64,000 nt of DNA from Serratia oryzae (lineage in GTDB: Bacteria; Pseudomonadota; Gammaproteobacteria; Enterobacterales; Enterobacteriaceae). The notes beneath the pieces were generated by a model. The model saw nothing but the letters and a program-made list of their open reading frames with translations, had not been told where the DNA came from and ran no database searches. Shown here piece after piece: positions 47,401-56,241 of the stretch (position 1 is the first letter of the stretch; every line of letters starts with the position of its first letter). Position numbers and translations under genes: made by a program. The DNA lies in the NCBI RefSeq assembly GCF_001976145.1, contig NZ_MOXD01000002.1, positions 124,001 through 188,000 of the forward strand, in the 5' to 3' direction.

Positions 47401-48119
47401 CCAGCAGCGACTCGCAGATGAAAGAGCTGGAAGGGCTGCAAAAGCGCGTCGGGTTTGAGGTCGGCAGCTTTTGCAACCAGGCCATCAGCGGGCGTTATCC
47501 GCTGGTGCGCAATGCTGAGCGGGAGATCGCCAGTAATGACTTCTCGCGCATGTTTGCCCCGAACAGCGGCATCATGGACAGCTTCTTCCGCCAGAACCTC
47601 GAAGGCAAAGTGGACACCTCACGCGGCGGATGGCGCTTTAATCCGGGTGTCGACGGTAAAACGCTGTCCGGCGGCGGCAACATGCTGCGCTCCTTCCAGC
47701 AGGCGCGCGACATCCGCGACACCTGGTTCAGCGGGCAGAATCAGAAACCCTCTTACCACCTGACGATCAAGCCCGTCACCATGGATGCCGACATTCTCAG
47801 CATGACGCTGGATATCGACGGGCAAGTGTTCCATTACAGCCATGGCCCGCTGGTGCCGCTGGTGGTGAGTTGGCCCGGCACCGGCAACACCAATCAGGTC
47901 AGCCTGCAGCTGGCGCTGGTCAACGGGCAGATGGCCACCCTGGCGACCAACGGTGATTGGGCGCTGAACCGGCTGATCGACAAGGCCGCGCTGAAACCCA
48001 ACTCAGCCTCGCTGACCCAGACAGCGACCTTTAACCTGGAAGGGCACCGGGTGGTGCTGGAGCTGACGCCCGACAGCATACGTAACCCTTTCCAATCCAC
48101 TGCCTTCAATTGTCCTTAG
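44490..48119 (+). CDS. tssM: T6SS membrane-complex protein TssM (IcmF)
   Basis: TssM (1209 residues) spans the inner membrane and reaches TssJ in the periplasm. Membrane segments lie at about 10-35, 50-68 and 474-493. The cytoplasmic domain carries an intact Walker A GAPGAGKT at 146-153 and DTAGRY soon after, so this member could bind and hydrolyse nucleotide. The large periplasmic region follows to the C-terminus. It lies between tssL (11 bases) and tagF (10 bases). Confidence 0.96.
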   Translation: MLNSIIAIITSRFLWGMVGVGSISMIIWFIGPYVAVGDYRPLESAVNRQIAIALICGIWLLFRLIAAAWRARRNRKMLAQMAETPAENAHKDAERDDPKLVERFEEATRLLKKARFNGQQSRFLPGWLSRFGRQYLYQLPWYVLIGAPGAGKTTALVNSGINFPLADRFGKTALRGIGGTRHCDWWFTENAVLLDTAGRYTTQESDPTHDAQEWGSFLGLLKKYRPRQPINGVIVTVSLSDLMNGTPEERQEQAQAQHKRLVELRESLKIDFPVYIMVSKVDLLRGFLAYFGQYDKEQRSQIWGFTFARSDAQQAGFDLMAAFEHHFTLLLQRLNLGLADTMLAEQDQPTRAESYLFPQAFARLRQVLGDYLNTLFATSSFEAAFTPRGVYFTSGTQDRMPFDKMMSEMNGSLHLNLAPRSAEESGQAGEAEEEKQTQGKSYFLKKFLEEVVFRESELASNNRWWIYRNTTLHWAGYLLLGAIFMTAGLFWYSSYTNNHNYLKEVTAHVPLLERQGSEMELYNYQDIFTLLPYLNALKQLGSSASFSLDEPPLSYRLGLYRGAQVETASQALYQKALKNMLLPYVAWQVTAILRNDMGADADFSFEALKAYRMLYEPEHYDGKFLRAWIMFNLHRVSGPGTSKAAWDVLDGHLKQLLDERIQSSPYVRDSQLEQAAQQRLSQAPLSVRIYGRLKRILLKEPSLKTVSLTDLAGAQAELAFRRKSGKPAADGIPGLYTPKGYWLAFNKRIDNVAQTLLTEDGWVMNVNDSALAKESRADLLKTVRLLYMQDFISAWDALLGDIELKNIANLSQRINTARLLSAGDSPLRNFLINVVKNIKLTDEQEQKDNGLKLSNGEKSSAGPGHFLDTLFYSTPSEDVGDISSLPEQVVIKHFAPIIELAQSSDEAAKSIPFDTVLKQADGLYNYLIAVQSAANSGMAPPPGDVILALQAESGRLPQPFKDMMLSLAVGASSDSQMKELEGLQKRVGFEVGSFCNQAISGRYPLVRNAEREIASNDFSRMFAPNSGIMDSFFRQNLEGKVDTSRGGWRFNPGVDGKTLSGGGNMLRSFQQARDIRDTWFSGQNQKPSYHLTIKPVTMDADILSMTLDIDGQVFHYSHGPLVPLVVSWPGTGNTNQVSLQLALVNGQMATLATNGDWALNRLIDKAALKPNSASLTQTATFNLEGHRVVLELTPDSIRNPFQSTAFNCP

Positions 48120-48129
48120 GAGGCGAATC

Positions 48130-48822
48130 ATGACGCAACAGGCCACTTATGCACCCCAGGACAATGGCATCGGCTGGTACGGCAAGATCCCCAGCTGTGG
48201 CGACTTTGTGCAACGCCGCCTGCCCGCCACGCTGGTTAATCAGTGGGCGCACTGGTTCCAGTCAGGGCTGGCGGCCCGGCAGCTTTCTGCCCCGCGCGAT
48301 GGCCGTTACTCGCTGCTCGGCGCGCCGATGTGGAGCTTTGTTCTGCCCGCTACGCTGGGCACGCCGTTCGCGCAGTTGGGGTATCTGCTGCCGTCGCAGG
48401 ATCGCGTCGGGCGCCATTACCCGCTGTTCGCCATGTGGCTGGTGCCCCCAGAGCGCTGGGGCAACGAACATCTGCTGCTGGCGGCGGAGCGCTATTACAG
48501 CATCGGGCAAATCCTGCAGCGCGGCGTTCATCAGTGCCATTCGGTTGAGCGTATCGATCGCGCTCTGCGGGCGTTACCGCCGCTGCCAACGGAGCTGGCA
48601 CCGCACGGTGACGCCGCCGTGCAACCGGGCTGGCCGATGGCGGTTTCAGACTTTGATCCGCGCCAGTACGGCAGCTTCTGGTGGAGCACGTCGGGTACCT
48701 ACATTCACAGCGGCAATCTCACGGTGCAGCTTTTCCATCACCTTTTTGAGCCCGCAGGCGACGTGAAACATGCGCGCCAAGGGCCTTACGGACCCATGTT
48801 TGACCAGGGAGAGAAGTCATGA
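48130..48822 (+). CDS. tagF: T6SS-associated protein TagF
   Basis: A 230-residue TagF (ImpM/DUF2094) protein. The start GWYGKIPSCGDFVQRRLP and the later QDRVGRHYPLFAMW are family signatures. In P. aeruginosa TagF represses the H1 T6SS post-translationally through Fha, independently of the kinase route. AGGAGG precedes the ATG, and its stop overlaps the tssA start (ATGA). Its presence with tagH, pppA and a kinase supports activity-level control of this system. Confidence 0.93.
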   Translation: MTQQATYAPQDNGIGWYGKIPSCGDFVQRRLPATLVNQWAHWFQSGLAARQLSAPRDGRYSLLGAPMWSFVLPATLGTPFAQLGYLLPSQDRVGRHYPLFAMWLVPPERWGNEHLLLAAERYYSIGQILQRGVHQCHSVERIDRALRALPPLPTELAPHGDAAVQPGWPMAVSDFDPRQYGSFWWSTSGTYIHSGNLTVQLFHHLFEPAGDVKHARQGPYGPMFDQGEKS

Positions 48823-49853
48823 CGATTGAACGCCTGTTAACGCCGGTTGCGCCGGAAGACAGTTGCGGTGAGAACCTGGAGTATGACGCCGATTTTATGC
48901 GCATGGCACAGACCGCAGCAGGCAAGCCGGAACAGCAGTTTGGCGACACCATCATTCCGGCGGAAGCCCCCGACTGGGGCGCGGTGGAACGCCTGGCCAC
49001 CGGCCTGTTACGTCGCACCAAAGATCTGCGGGTGATGTTTTTCCTCTCGCTGGCCTGGACGCAGCTGCGCGGGTTGCAGGGCTATGCGGACGGTTTGCAG
49101 CTGATCTACCTGGCGATCGAACGTTACTGGCACCAGCTTCATCCGCTGCTGGAGAGCGACGGCGTGCGCGATCCGATGTTTCGCATCAATGCGCTGGCGG
49201 AACTGGGGGATAACACCCAACTGACCCATGCGGCACGGGCCGCCACCCTGATGAAAAACGGCGGCAGCGAGCTTGCGGTGCGCGACGCAGTGGCGCTGCT
49301 GGACGGCAGCAAGCAGGAACTTGCCAACTTCCCCAATGGGTTGAGTTACCTGCGCAGTGAGCTTGGCAACCCGCAGCAGGCCAACGTTCAGGTGGTGCAG
49401 GCGATCACCCGCACGCTGCCCAAATTGCGCCATGCCATTCAGCTCCACCTTGGCGAAAGCGCGCTGCCGGAGATGACGCTGCTGCAGAAAACCTTCGACA
49501 GCATCGCCCAGGCCATTCAGCAGCCTGAAGGCCAAGGCAGCCGCGAAGCCGATCCTGAGCGGATCCTGACACCCGAGGCGTTAAGCCTGCCTGGCGATCC
49601 GTTGCCGCTGCCGTTGGGGGAGTTGGGGTACGGGCAGGTGCAATCCCGTGCCGATGCCCTGCATCTGCTGGAGAAGGTGAAAGGTTACTTCGAACTCTAT
49701 GAGCCCAGTCATCCGGCACCGCTGATGATCGAGCGCTTACAGAAGCTGATCAATCTGAATTTTTTGCAAATCGTCAGCGATCTGGCCCCGGACGGCTTAC
49801 GCCAGCTGGAGGTCATTCTCGGCACCGGAGAGAAACAGAATGGCGAGAAGTAG
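48819..49853 (+). CDS. tssA: T6SS baseplate/cap protein TssA
   Basis: A 344-residue TssA with the N-terminal ImpA domain (DSCGENLEYDADF...GDTIIPAEAPDWG) and a short C-terminal domain ending near LNFLQIVSDLAPDGLRQL. The length equals that of P. aeruginosa TssA1, suggesting the short baseplate-associated class rather than the long sheath-capping class. It overlaps tagF by four bases. tssB follows after 78 bases. Confidence 0.92.
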   Translation: MTIERLLTPVAPEDSCGENLEYDADFMRMAQTAAGKPEQQFGDTIIPAEAPDWGAVERLATGLLRRTKDLRVMFFLSLAWTQLRGLQGYADGLQLIYLAIERYWHQLHPLLESDGVRDPMFRINALAELGDNTQLTHAARAATLMKNGGSELAVRDAVALLDGSKQELANFPNGLSYLRSELGNPQQANVQVVQAITRTLPKLRHAIQLHLGESALPEMTLLQKTFDSIAQAIQQPEGQGSREADPERILTPEALSLPGDPLPLPLGELGYGQVQSRADALHLLEKVKGYFELYEPSHPAPLMIERLQKLINLNFLQIVSDLAPDGLRQLEVILGTGEKQNGEK

Positions 49854-49931
49854 TCAGGCAAGGTGGTGAGCGCACAATGCGGCGTGGATGTTATCAAAAA
49901 CCTCTAATAACAGTGACTTATGGAGAAAATA

Positions 49932-50477
49932 ATGGCAAATGTCAAAACGCGCAGCGGGCAGAAATTTATCGCCCGCAACCGGGCGCCCCGCGTACAGATC
50001 GAGTACGACGTTGAGATCTACGGTTCGGAACGAAAAATCCAGTTGCCTTTCGTGATGGGGGTGATGGCCGATCTGGTGGGAACGCCTCTTGAGCCACAGC
50101 CAAACCTGGAAGAGCGCAAGTTTCTCGAGATCGACATCGATAATTTCGACGATCGCATGAAATCACTCAAGCCCAGAGTCGCGTTCCAGGTGGAAAACAC
50201 CCTGAATGGCGATGGTCACTTCAACGTCGAGCTGACCTTTGAAAATATGAACGACTTCTCCCCGGCCGAGATCGCCCGCAAGGTCGAGCCGCTGAGCCGC
50301 CTGCTGGAGGCACGCACCCAACTGTCGAACCTGCTCTCCTATATGGACGGCAAAAACGGGGCCGAAGAGCTGATTACCAGCGTGCTGAGCAACCCGGCGT
50401 TATTGCAGTCGCTGACCCGTGCCCCCAAGCCGGAAAGCGATAACCCTGCCAACCTGGCCCCGCTGGCGGAGGAGTAA
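49932..50477 (+). CDS. tssB: T6SS contractile sheath small subunit TssB
   Basis: TssB (181 residues) forms the contractile sheath with TssC. The motifs VQIEYDVEIYGSERKIQLPFVMGVMADL and FLEIDIDNFDDRMKSLKPRVAF are highly conserved. The ATG at 49932 is preferred since GGAGAA lies four bases upstream; the ATG at 49920 is within that same stretch. tssC starts three bases after the stop. Confidence 0.96.
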   Translation: MANVKTRSGQKFIARNRAPRVQIEYDVEIYGSERKIQLPFVMGVMADLVGTPLEPQPNLEERKFLEIDIDNFDDRMKSLKPRVAFQVENTLNGDGHFNVELTFENMNDFSPAEIARKVEPLSRLLEARTQLSNLLSYMDGKNGAEELITSVLSNPALLQSLTRAPKPESDNPANLAPLAEE

Positions 50478-50480
50478 ATC

Positions 50481-51974
50481 ATGAGCCAACAACTTGAGCA
50501 ATACGCCGCACCCGTGGCCAAAGCCTATACCAGCGACGAGTTCAACTCATTGCTGCAGAAAGAGTTTCGCCCCAGAACCGATCAGGCGAAAGAGGCGGTA
50601 GAAAATGCGGTGAAAACGCTGGCGCAGCAGGCGTTGGAAAATACCGTCACCGTCTCTGCCGACGCCTATCGCACCATTCAGGCGCTGATCGCGGAGATCG
50701 ACAGTAAGCTGTCGCGGCAGATCAACAAAATCATCCACCACGAAAAATTCCAGAAGCTGGAAGGGGCCTGGCAAGGGCTGCACTATCTGGTCAACAACAC
50801 CGAAACCGACGAGATGCTGAAAATCCGCTTTATGAGCATCTCTAAACGTGAGCTGGGCCGGGCGCTGAAGCGCTATAAGGGCGTGGGCTGGGATCAGAGC
50901 CCGCTGTTTAAGAGCGTCTATGAGCAGGAGTATGGTCAATTCGGCGGCGAGCCGTTTGGCTGCCTGGTGGGGGATTACTATTTCGATCACAGCCCACCGG
51001 ACGTGGAGCTGCTCGGTGAAATGGCCAAGATCAGCGCGGCCTCGCACTGCCCGTTTATCGCCGGGGCATCCCCCAGCGTGATGCAGATGGAGTCCTGGCA
51101 GGAACTGGGCAACCCGCGCGATCTGACCAAGATCTTCCAGAACACCGAATATGCCCCGTGGCGCAGCCTGCGCGAGTCGGAGGATGCACGCTATATCGGC
51201 CTGACCATGCCGCGTTTTCTCGCACGCTTGCCTTACGGCATCAAGACCAACCCGGTCGACGAGTTTGATTTTGAAGAGGAGACCGACAGCGCCAACCACG
51301 AAAACTACACCTGGACCAACGCGGCTTACGCGATGGCCACCAACATCAACCACTCTTTTAAAGAGTACGGCTGGTGTACCGCCATTCGCGGCGTCGAGTC
51401 CGGTGGAGCGGTGGCTGATTTGCCGTGTCACACCTTCCCCAGCGATGACGGCGGCGTGGACATGAAGTGCCCGACCGAAATCGCCATCAGCGATCGGCGC
51501 GAAGCCGAACTGGCGAAAAACGGCTTTATGCCGCTGATCCACCGTAAAAACTCCGACTTCGCGGCGTTTATCGGCGCCCAGTCGCTGCAGAAACCGGCGG
51601 AGTATTACGATCCCGATGCCACGGCCAACGCCCAGCTGGCGGCACGCTTGCCTTACCTGTTCGCCTGCTGCCGCTTTGCGCATTACCTGAAGTGCATCGT
51701 GCGCGACAAGATCGGCTCATTCCGTGAGCGCAGCGATATGGAGGTGTGGCTGAACAACTGGATCATGAATTACGTCGACGGCGATCCGGCCAACTCATCG
51801 CAGGAAACCAAAGCCAGAAAACCGCTGGCGGCGGCAGAAGTTCAGGTGCAGGAAATTGAAGACGCCCCAGGCTATTACTCGGCGAAGTTCTTCCTGCGGC
51901 CACATTATCAGCTGGAAGGATTGACCGTTTCGTTACGCCTGGTTTCGAAGCTGCCTTCATTAAAACAAAGTTAA
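50481..51974 (+). CDS. tssC: T6SS contractile sheath large subunit TssC
   Basis: TssC (497 residues) is the major sheath protein, contacting the Hcp tube and, after contraction, the ClpV ATPase. Conserved stretches include FQKLEGAWQGLHYLVNNTETDEMLKIRFMSISKREL, the central DYYFDHSPPDVELL and the C-terminal FFLRPHYQLEGLTVSLRLVSKLP. It lies directly after tssB. The gap after it (51975-52289) holds a hairpin and an ERIC before hcp. Confidence 0.97.
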   Translation: MSQQLEQYAAPVAKAYTSDEFNSLLQKEFRPRTDQAKEAVENAVKTLAQQALENTVTVSADAYRTIQALIAEIDSKLSRQINKIIHHEKFQKLEGAWQGLHYLVNNTETDEMLKIRFMSISKRELGRALKRYKGVGWDQSPLFKSVYEQEYGQFGGEPFGCLVGDYYFDHSPPDVELLGEMAKISAASHCPFIAGASPSVMQMESWQELGNPRDLTKIFQNTEYAPWRSLRESEDARYIGLTMPRFLARLPYGIKTNPVDEFDFEEETDSANHENYTWTNAAYAMATNINHSFKEYGWCTAIRGVESGGAVADLPCHTFPSDDGGVDMKCPTEIAISDRREAELAKNGFMPLIHRKNSDFAAFIGAQSLQKPAEYYDPDATANAQLAARLPYLFACCRFAHYLKCIVRDKIGSFRERSDMEVWLNNWIMNYVDGDPANSSQETKARKPLAAAEVQVQEIEDAPGYYSAKFFLRPHYQLEGLTVSLRLVSKLPSLKQS

Positions 51975-52004
51975 TTAAACAAGAACAAATCCTGATATTT
52001 CGCC

Positions 52005-52025
52005 TGCGGGTCACAGATACCCGCA
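52005..52025 (+). terminator. Hairpin after tssC
   Basis: A 7-bp stem TGCGGGT/ACCCGCA with a 7-base loop lies 30 bases past the tssC stop. There is no T tract; it may be a processing or weak termination site. Confidence 0.4.
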
Positions 52026-52145
52026 AGCTGAAATACAGGACACAAAGAACAGCATAGGAATAACAACTTTCGTTTTCTGAAGGGTTGGGATTTCTCATGC
52101 CGTGAACCGCCGTTGCTTTATAAAAACGGAATTTACTTAACTCTT

Positions 52146-52270
52146 TACACAAAATAATTCGAGTTGCAGGAAGGCGGCGACGCAACGAATCCCCAGGAGC
52201 TTACTCAAGTAAGTGACTGGGGTGAGTGAGGAAAGCCAACGTGCATGCAACTTGAAGTATGAAGTGTATA
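52146..52270. repeat. ERIC element upstream of hcp
   Basis: About 125 bp with the ERIC right-end form AAAATAATTCGAGTTGCAGG, the centre CCCCAGGAGCTTACTCAAG/AAGTGACTGGGG, and CTTGAAGTATGAAG at the far end. It fills most of the 315-base gap between tssC and hcp; no gene is seen in the rest. Confidence 0.92.
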
Positions 52271-52289
52271 AACCCAAGAGGCTTTAGTT

Positions 52290-52772
52290 ATGGCAATTGA
52301 TATGTTCATGAAGGTTGATGGCGCGAATGGTGAATCCAAGGACGCGAATCACAAAGGTTGGACCGATATTATTTCCTTTTCCTGGGGCGCATCCCAGCCT
52401 GGAAATATGGGCGTTGGCGGTGGCGGTGGTACCGGGAAAGTCTGTTTTAACGATTTGCACATCAAAGCATTGATCGATAAATCCACTCCGGCGCTGCTGA
52501 AGCACTGTGCCAGCGGCAAACACTTGAGCAAAGTCGAATTATCCGTCTGTAAAGCCGGCGGCGGGCAGATGGAATATACCCGAGTGACGCTGGATGATGT
52601 GTTGGTCACCAATATTCAATACACCGGTGCCGATGACGAAGACACCGTAGGCATTCTTTATTCCTTCCAGGCTGCCAAAGTTCAGCAGCAATACTGGGAG
52701 CAAACCGAGCAAGGAGGCAAAGGCGCAGAAAGCAGTGCCGGCTGGGATATTAAGCAGAACTGCGAAGCGTAA
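52290..52772 (+). CDS. hcp: T6SS tube protein Hcp (TssD)
   Basis: Hcp (160 residues) stacks as hexameric rings to form the expelled inner tube. MAIDMFMKVDGANGES, the ISFSWGASQPGN loop and VCFNDLHIKALIDKSTPALLKHCASGKH are typical of the family. No C-terminal effector extension is present. It is flanked by an ERIC upstream and a strong hairpin downstream (52780-52812), so its mRNA may be expressed or stabilised separately. Confidence 0.97.
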   Translation: MAIDMFMKVDGANGESKDANHKGWTDIISFSWGASQPGNMGVGGGGGTGKVCFNDLHIKALIDKSTPALLKHCASGKHLSKVELSVCKAGGGQMEYTRVTLDDVLVTNIQYTGADDEDTVGILYSFQAAKVQQQYWEQTEQGGKGAESSAGWDIKQNCEA

Positions 52773-52779
52773 TTGATAG

Positions 52780-52812
52780 GGACGATTTCCTGGGTTTCCT
52801 GGGAAATCGTCC
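52780..52812 (+). terminator. Hairpin after hcp
   Basis: A perfect 11-bp stem GGACGATTTCC/GGAAATCGTCC with an 11-base loop starts eight bases after the hcp stop. The downstream run is A-rich, not T-rich, so it may act as a partial terminator or as a 3' stabiliser for hcp mRNA. Confidence 0.6.
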
Positions 52813-52864
52813 ACTAAAAAATAAAGCGGCGACTCTGGCAAGACAATATAAAAGGGAAAGGGCT

Positions 52865-54625
52865 ATGCGGCTAACGATGATCAGGAACAGGGACAATGAG
52901 CGGTTACCCCAGAATTACTGTGACTTCACGGCACCAGGGGGAACCATTGGGCGCGATACCAACAATACGCTGATCCTGCCTGACCAAAGCCGGGCGATTT
53001 CCCGTTTGCAGGCCGTTGTGCACATTTCTCCCACCGGGGAAGCCCAGATTACACAGCGCGGCAGCACCACGGCGCTGCTGCTGAACGGCGGCGAACTGCC
53101 GCACAACGTGCAACACCCGCTGGCGGAAGGCGACATTCTCGACATCGCGGGTTACCAGTTCAGCGTCAGCCTGAACGATCCTCCCCTCTCGCTGGCTCCG
53201 CTGCTGCTGTCGCAGGGGGCCGCGTCATCGGTGAACAGCATCGACGAAGCGGTCTGGGACAACCTGGAGGCGGAGTTTCTGTTGCATCAGCCACAGCATA
53301 AAAGGCCGTTACCCCACGAGCAGAACCACCCGCTGTTTGCCAACGAACCGGACAACCGTGCCAGGCAAGATCCGTTGGCGATGGCGCAGGAAACCGATCT
53401 GGCTTCGTTGCATGACCAACCGATCGATCCAGACCACCTGTTTGCGCAGGACGATCCCTTCTCTCTGCCGCCGATCATGAAAGACACCACGCCCAGCGTG
53501 TTGTCGGTGAACCGTAAATGGTCCGCAGAGGATCTGGCCACCCCTGAGCCTGTGCAACCCCCGGTGGCGGAGCCTGCGCCGCCGCTCTTGAATCTGCCCG
53601 ATGAACTGGCGGCAGAGTGGGCACTGAATGCCGACAGCGGCAGCGAAGACGACGTTCTGCTCGGCCTGTTTGCCGATAACGCAGTGCCGCTCGCCTCAAC
53701 CCTGAACGACGAGGCCGCCTTTGACCCGGCGCTGGCGATCTGGCCCGCAGCGCCTGACGCGGTTGCGTCAGCGGCGACCGAAACCAAACAGGCAGCGCCC
53801 GTTCAGCATGACGATCTCACCTGGGCGGAGCAGGCCCGCGCTGCCGATGGCGTTTCCCTGAATGATTTCGCTCCCCAGGAACATGAAGCACCGCATCGGC
53901 AGGCAGGAGCTCCGCTCGATGCCATGCCGCCCCCGCTGACCAGGCTCGGGGTCGATCCGGTCAGGCATCAGCCGTTCAAACCGGCCAAATCGGCTTCGCA
54001 GGAGCAACTGCACGGTGAGCTGTTCAGCGCGTTTGTCGCCGGGCTGGGGTTGGATGATGCGGTGCTGCAACCGGATTTTTCGCCAGAACAGCTCTACCTG
54101 GCGGGCAAGCTGCTGAGCCTGTTTTCACAGGGCACCGTCGCGCTGCTGTCGTCGCGCAACATACTTAAGCGCGGCCTGAAAGCCGAGATGACTATGATCC
54201 TGGAAGAGGAGAACAACCCGTTCAAGATGCTGCCTTCGGGCAAAACCGTGCTGTTACAGATGTTCAGCACCCCGATGCCGGGCTTTATTCCGCCGGAAAA
54301 CGCCGTGCGCGATGCGATGATCGATCTACAGGCCCACCAGTTGGGCATGATTGCCGGGGTGCGCGCCATCATTGCCGCCATGCTGCAAACCTTCCACCCC
54401 GATAACCTGGAGAAAATGGCGGCGGAGCAGGGCACGCTGCCAGGCAAGGGAGTGTTTTCCGGCAACCGCAAGGCGGCGCTGTGGGACACGCTGAAGGCCC
54501 ATTACCAGCGGGTAGCCAATGAGGTGGAGGATGATTTTCACACCCTGTTCGGCGAGGCTTTTCTCCACGCTTACGATCTGGAGATCCGCCAATACAAGGC
54601 GTCTCAGAATCAGAAGGTGCCGTGA
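52865..54625 (+). CDS. tagH: T6SS FHA-domain regulator TagH
   Basis: A 586-residue protein. An N-terminal FHA phosphothreonine-binding domain (about 1-105) contains GGTIGRDTNNTLILPDQSRAISRLQAVV. A long acidic Pro/Ala-rich linker spans about 110-370. The conserved C-terminal TagH/ImpI domain runs from about 380 to 575 (SRNILKRGLKAEMTMI, NPFKMLP). In the threonine phosphorylation pathway the kinase PpkA phosphorylates such FHA proteins and PppA reverses it; both genes are in this cluster. The stop overlaps the pppA start. Confidence 0.92.
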   Translation: MRLTMIRNRDNERLPQNYCDFTAPGGTIGRDTNNTLILPDQSRAISRLQAVVHISPTGEAQITQRGSTTALLLNGGELPHNVQHPLAEGDILDIAGYQFSVSLNDPPLSLAPLLLSQGAASSVNSIDEAVWDNLEAEFLLHQPQHKRPLPHEQNHPLFANEPDNRARQDPLAMAQETDLASLHDQPIDPDHLFAQDDPFSLPPIMKDTTPSVLSVNRKWSAEDLATPEPVQPPVAEPAPPLLNLPDELAAEWALNADSGSEDDVLLGLFADNAVPLASTLNDEAAFDPALAIWPAAPDAVASAATETKQAAPVQHDDLTWAEQARAADGVSLNDFAPQEHEAPHRQAGAPLDAMPPPLTRLGVDPVRHQPFKPAKSASQEQLHGELFSAFVAGLGLDDAVLQPDFSPEQLYLAGKLLSLFSQGTVALLSSRNILKRGLKAEMTMILEEENNPFKMLPSGKTVLLQMFSTPMPGFIPPENAVRDAMIDLQAHQLGMIAGVRAIIAAMLQTFHPDNLEKMAAEQGTLPGKGVFSGNRKAALWDTLKAHYQRVANEVEDDFHTLFGEAFLHAYDLEIRQYKASQNQKVP

Positions 54626-55422
54626 TGAAAATAGAAGCCGTCTGGTGCTCGAACCAGGGTAACCGCGCGCAGAATCAGGATAAAACCGGTGAATACCTGG
54701 GGGAACAGGCGGCCTGCTTCGTGCTGTGTGACGGGGTGGCCGGTGATGCGGGCGGGGAACAGGCCGCCGCGCTGGCCTGCCAGTTTCTGCTGGAGCACGC
54801 CGGGCAGGGCAACCCTTGCCAACCCGAGGCGGTGCCCGGGCTGATCGCCCAACTGCAGCAGATGATCCAGCAGGCGCAACAGCAGGATCAGGCTTACCAC
54901 CGCATGCGCACCACCCTGGTGGCGCTGTTTATCAATCGCTCCACCCTGCAGGCCCATTGGGTGCATGCCGGCGACAGCCGGCTTTATCTGTTCCGCAACG
55001 GCTATCTGTGCCAGTCCACCACGGATCATAGCCTGGTGCAAAAAATGAAAGATGCCGGGTTTCACACCGGCGGGCTGCCCGACAACCTGCTGTATGCCGC
55101 TCTCGGCACCGGCAACCCTCAGGATGCCACCTATAGCCCGACGCTCGCGCTGGCGGATGGCGACGTGTTTTTGCTGTGCAGCGACGGTTTCTGGAAGCGC
55201 TATAACCTGGCGCAACTGGAGTATACGCTGCGCCTGGCCCACACCCCCAGCGAGTGGCTGACGCTGATCGAACACCAGTCACCGCCGCTTTCACAGCAGG
55301 ATAACTACAGCGCCATCGCCGTATGGATCGGTGCCCCGCAGGAATCCACGCTGTTGCAGATACTCCCCCTGGAAGAAAAGGTCGCCTTCCAGACGCCAAA
55401 TTGCCAAAGAAGCAGGAGATAA
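54625..55422 (+). CDS. pppA: PP2C-type protein phosphatase PppA (TagG)
   Basis: A 265-residue Ser/Thr phosphatase of the PP2C/Stp1 family. Metal-binding motifs are GNRAQNQD (residues 12-19), LCDGVAGDAG with Asp36, HAGDSRLYLFR in the middle, LLCSDGFW and QQDNYSAIAV near the C-terminus. It probably reverses the action of the kinase encoded at 62429. The ATG at 54625 overlaps the tagH stop (TGATG); a GTG one codon earlier is an alternative start. Confidence 0.93.
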   Translation: MKIEAVWCSNQGNRAQNQDKTGEYLGEQAACFVLCDGVAGDAGGEQAAALACQFLLEHAGQGNPCQPEAVPGLIAQLQQMIQQAQQQDQAYHRMRTTLVALFINRSTLQAHWVHAGDSRLYLFRNGYLCQSTTDHSLVQKMKDAGFHTGGLPDNLLYAALGTGNPQDATYSPTLALADGDVFLLCSDGFWKRYNLAQLEYTLRLAHTPSEWLTLIEHQSPPLSQQDNYSAIAVWIGAPQESTLLQILPLEEKVAFQTPNCQRSRR

Positions 55423-55425
55423 ACC

Positions 55426-56241
55426 GTGAAATCATTGCTCTCTGTTCTGAAAGGTCAGCCGTTAACCAGCGCGCTGGAGCGTTGCGAGTCGGCGGTCAAA
55501 GCCGCCCCGGCGGACGCAGACAAACGCGCCGAATGGGTCCAGCTACTGCTGTTGTACGGTGATTGGCAACGCGCCAGCAGCCAATTACCTGCCTGGCAGG
55601 CGCTGACGCCGCAGGCTGCGCCCACCACGCAGCAACTGGCGGACTGCGTAGCGGCAGAAATGCAGCGCGAGCAGGTGTTCAGCGGTGAGATCGCCCCGCC
55701 GTTCTTCACGCCGCCGCAGGAGTGGCCATTGCTGTTGGCGGAAGCATTGCGCGCTGCGCCAGCGCAGGCTTGCCAGCTGCGCGATCGCGCTTTCGAACTG
55801 GCTGATGAGAACGCCGGGCAGCTCACGCTCAGCAGCGATGAGGGATCTGCACCCGCCCCCCCTTTCGCCTGGCTGGCCGACGCCGACAGCCGCCTGGGGC
55901 CAATCTGCGAACTGTTTCTGGATAACCGTTACTACTGGGTGCCGTTTCAGGAGCTGGAGTCGATCAGGTTCCAGCCGCCGCAAAACGTGGTGCACTTGTT
56001 CTGGGCACCGGCAATGGTGAAGTGGCGCTCCGGCAAGCAGCAGGTGTGCCAGATCCCGGCGCGTTATCCGCTCACCGCGGCCAGCGAAGATGCCCACCGT
56101 TTGGGGCGTAAAACCGACTGGCTGACCCTGAGCGATAACGGCCACTATGCCGGTCAAGGGCAAAAGACCTGGATCACCGACGACGAGGAATACGCGTTGC
56201 TGACGCTGCAGCAGATTCAGTTCACCACGGATGAAGCCTGA
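55426..56241 (+). CDS. tagJ: T6SS accessory protein TagJ (ImpE/SciE)
   Basis: A 271-residue ImpE-family protein. The N-terminal helical, TPR-like part (about 1-130) is followed by a conserved beta-rich domain with FLDNRYYWVPFQELESIRFQPP. In P. aeruginosa TagJ binds the sheath subunit TssB and ClpV, and its gene lies just before tssE as here. The GTG start at 55426 has AGGAG seven bases upstream. The stop overlaps tssE by one base. Confidence 0.9.
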   Translation: MKSLLSVLKGQPLTSALERCESAVKAAPADADKRAEWVQLLLLYGDWQRASSQLPAWQALTPQAAPTTQQLADCVAAEMQREQVFSGEIAPPFFTPPQEWPLLLAEALRAAPAQACQLRDRAFELADENAGQLTLSSDEGSAPAPPFAWLADADSRLGPICELFLDNRYYWVPFQELESIRFQPPQNVVHLFWAPAMVKWRSGKQQVCQIPARYPLTAASEDAHRLGRKTDWLTLSDNGHYAGQGQKTWITDDEEYALLTLQQIQFTTDEA

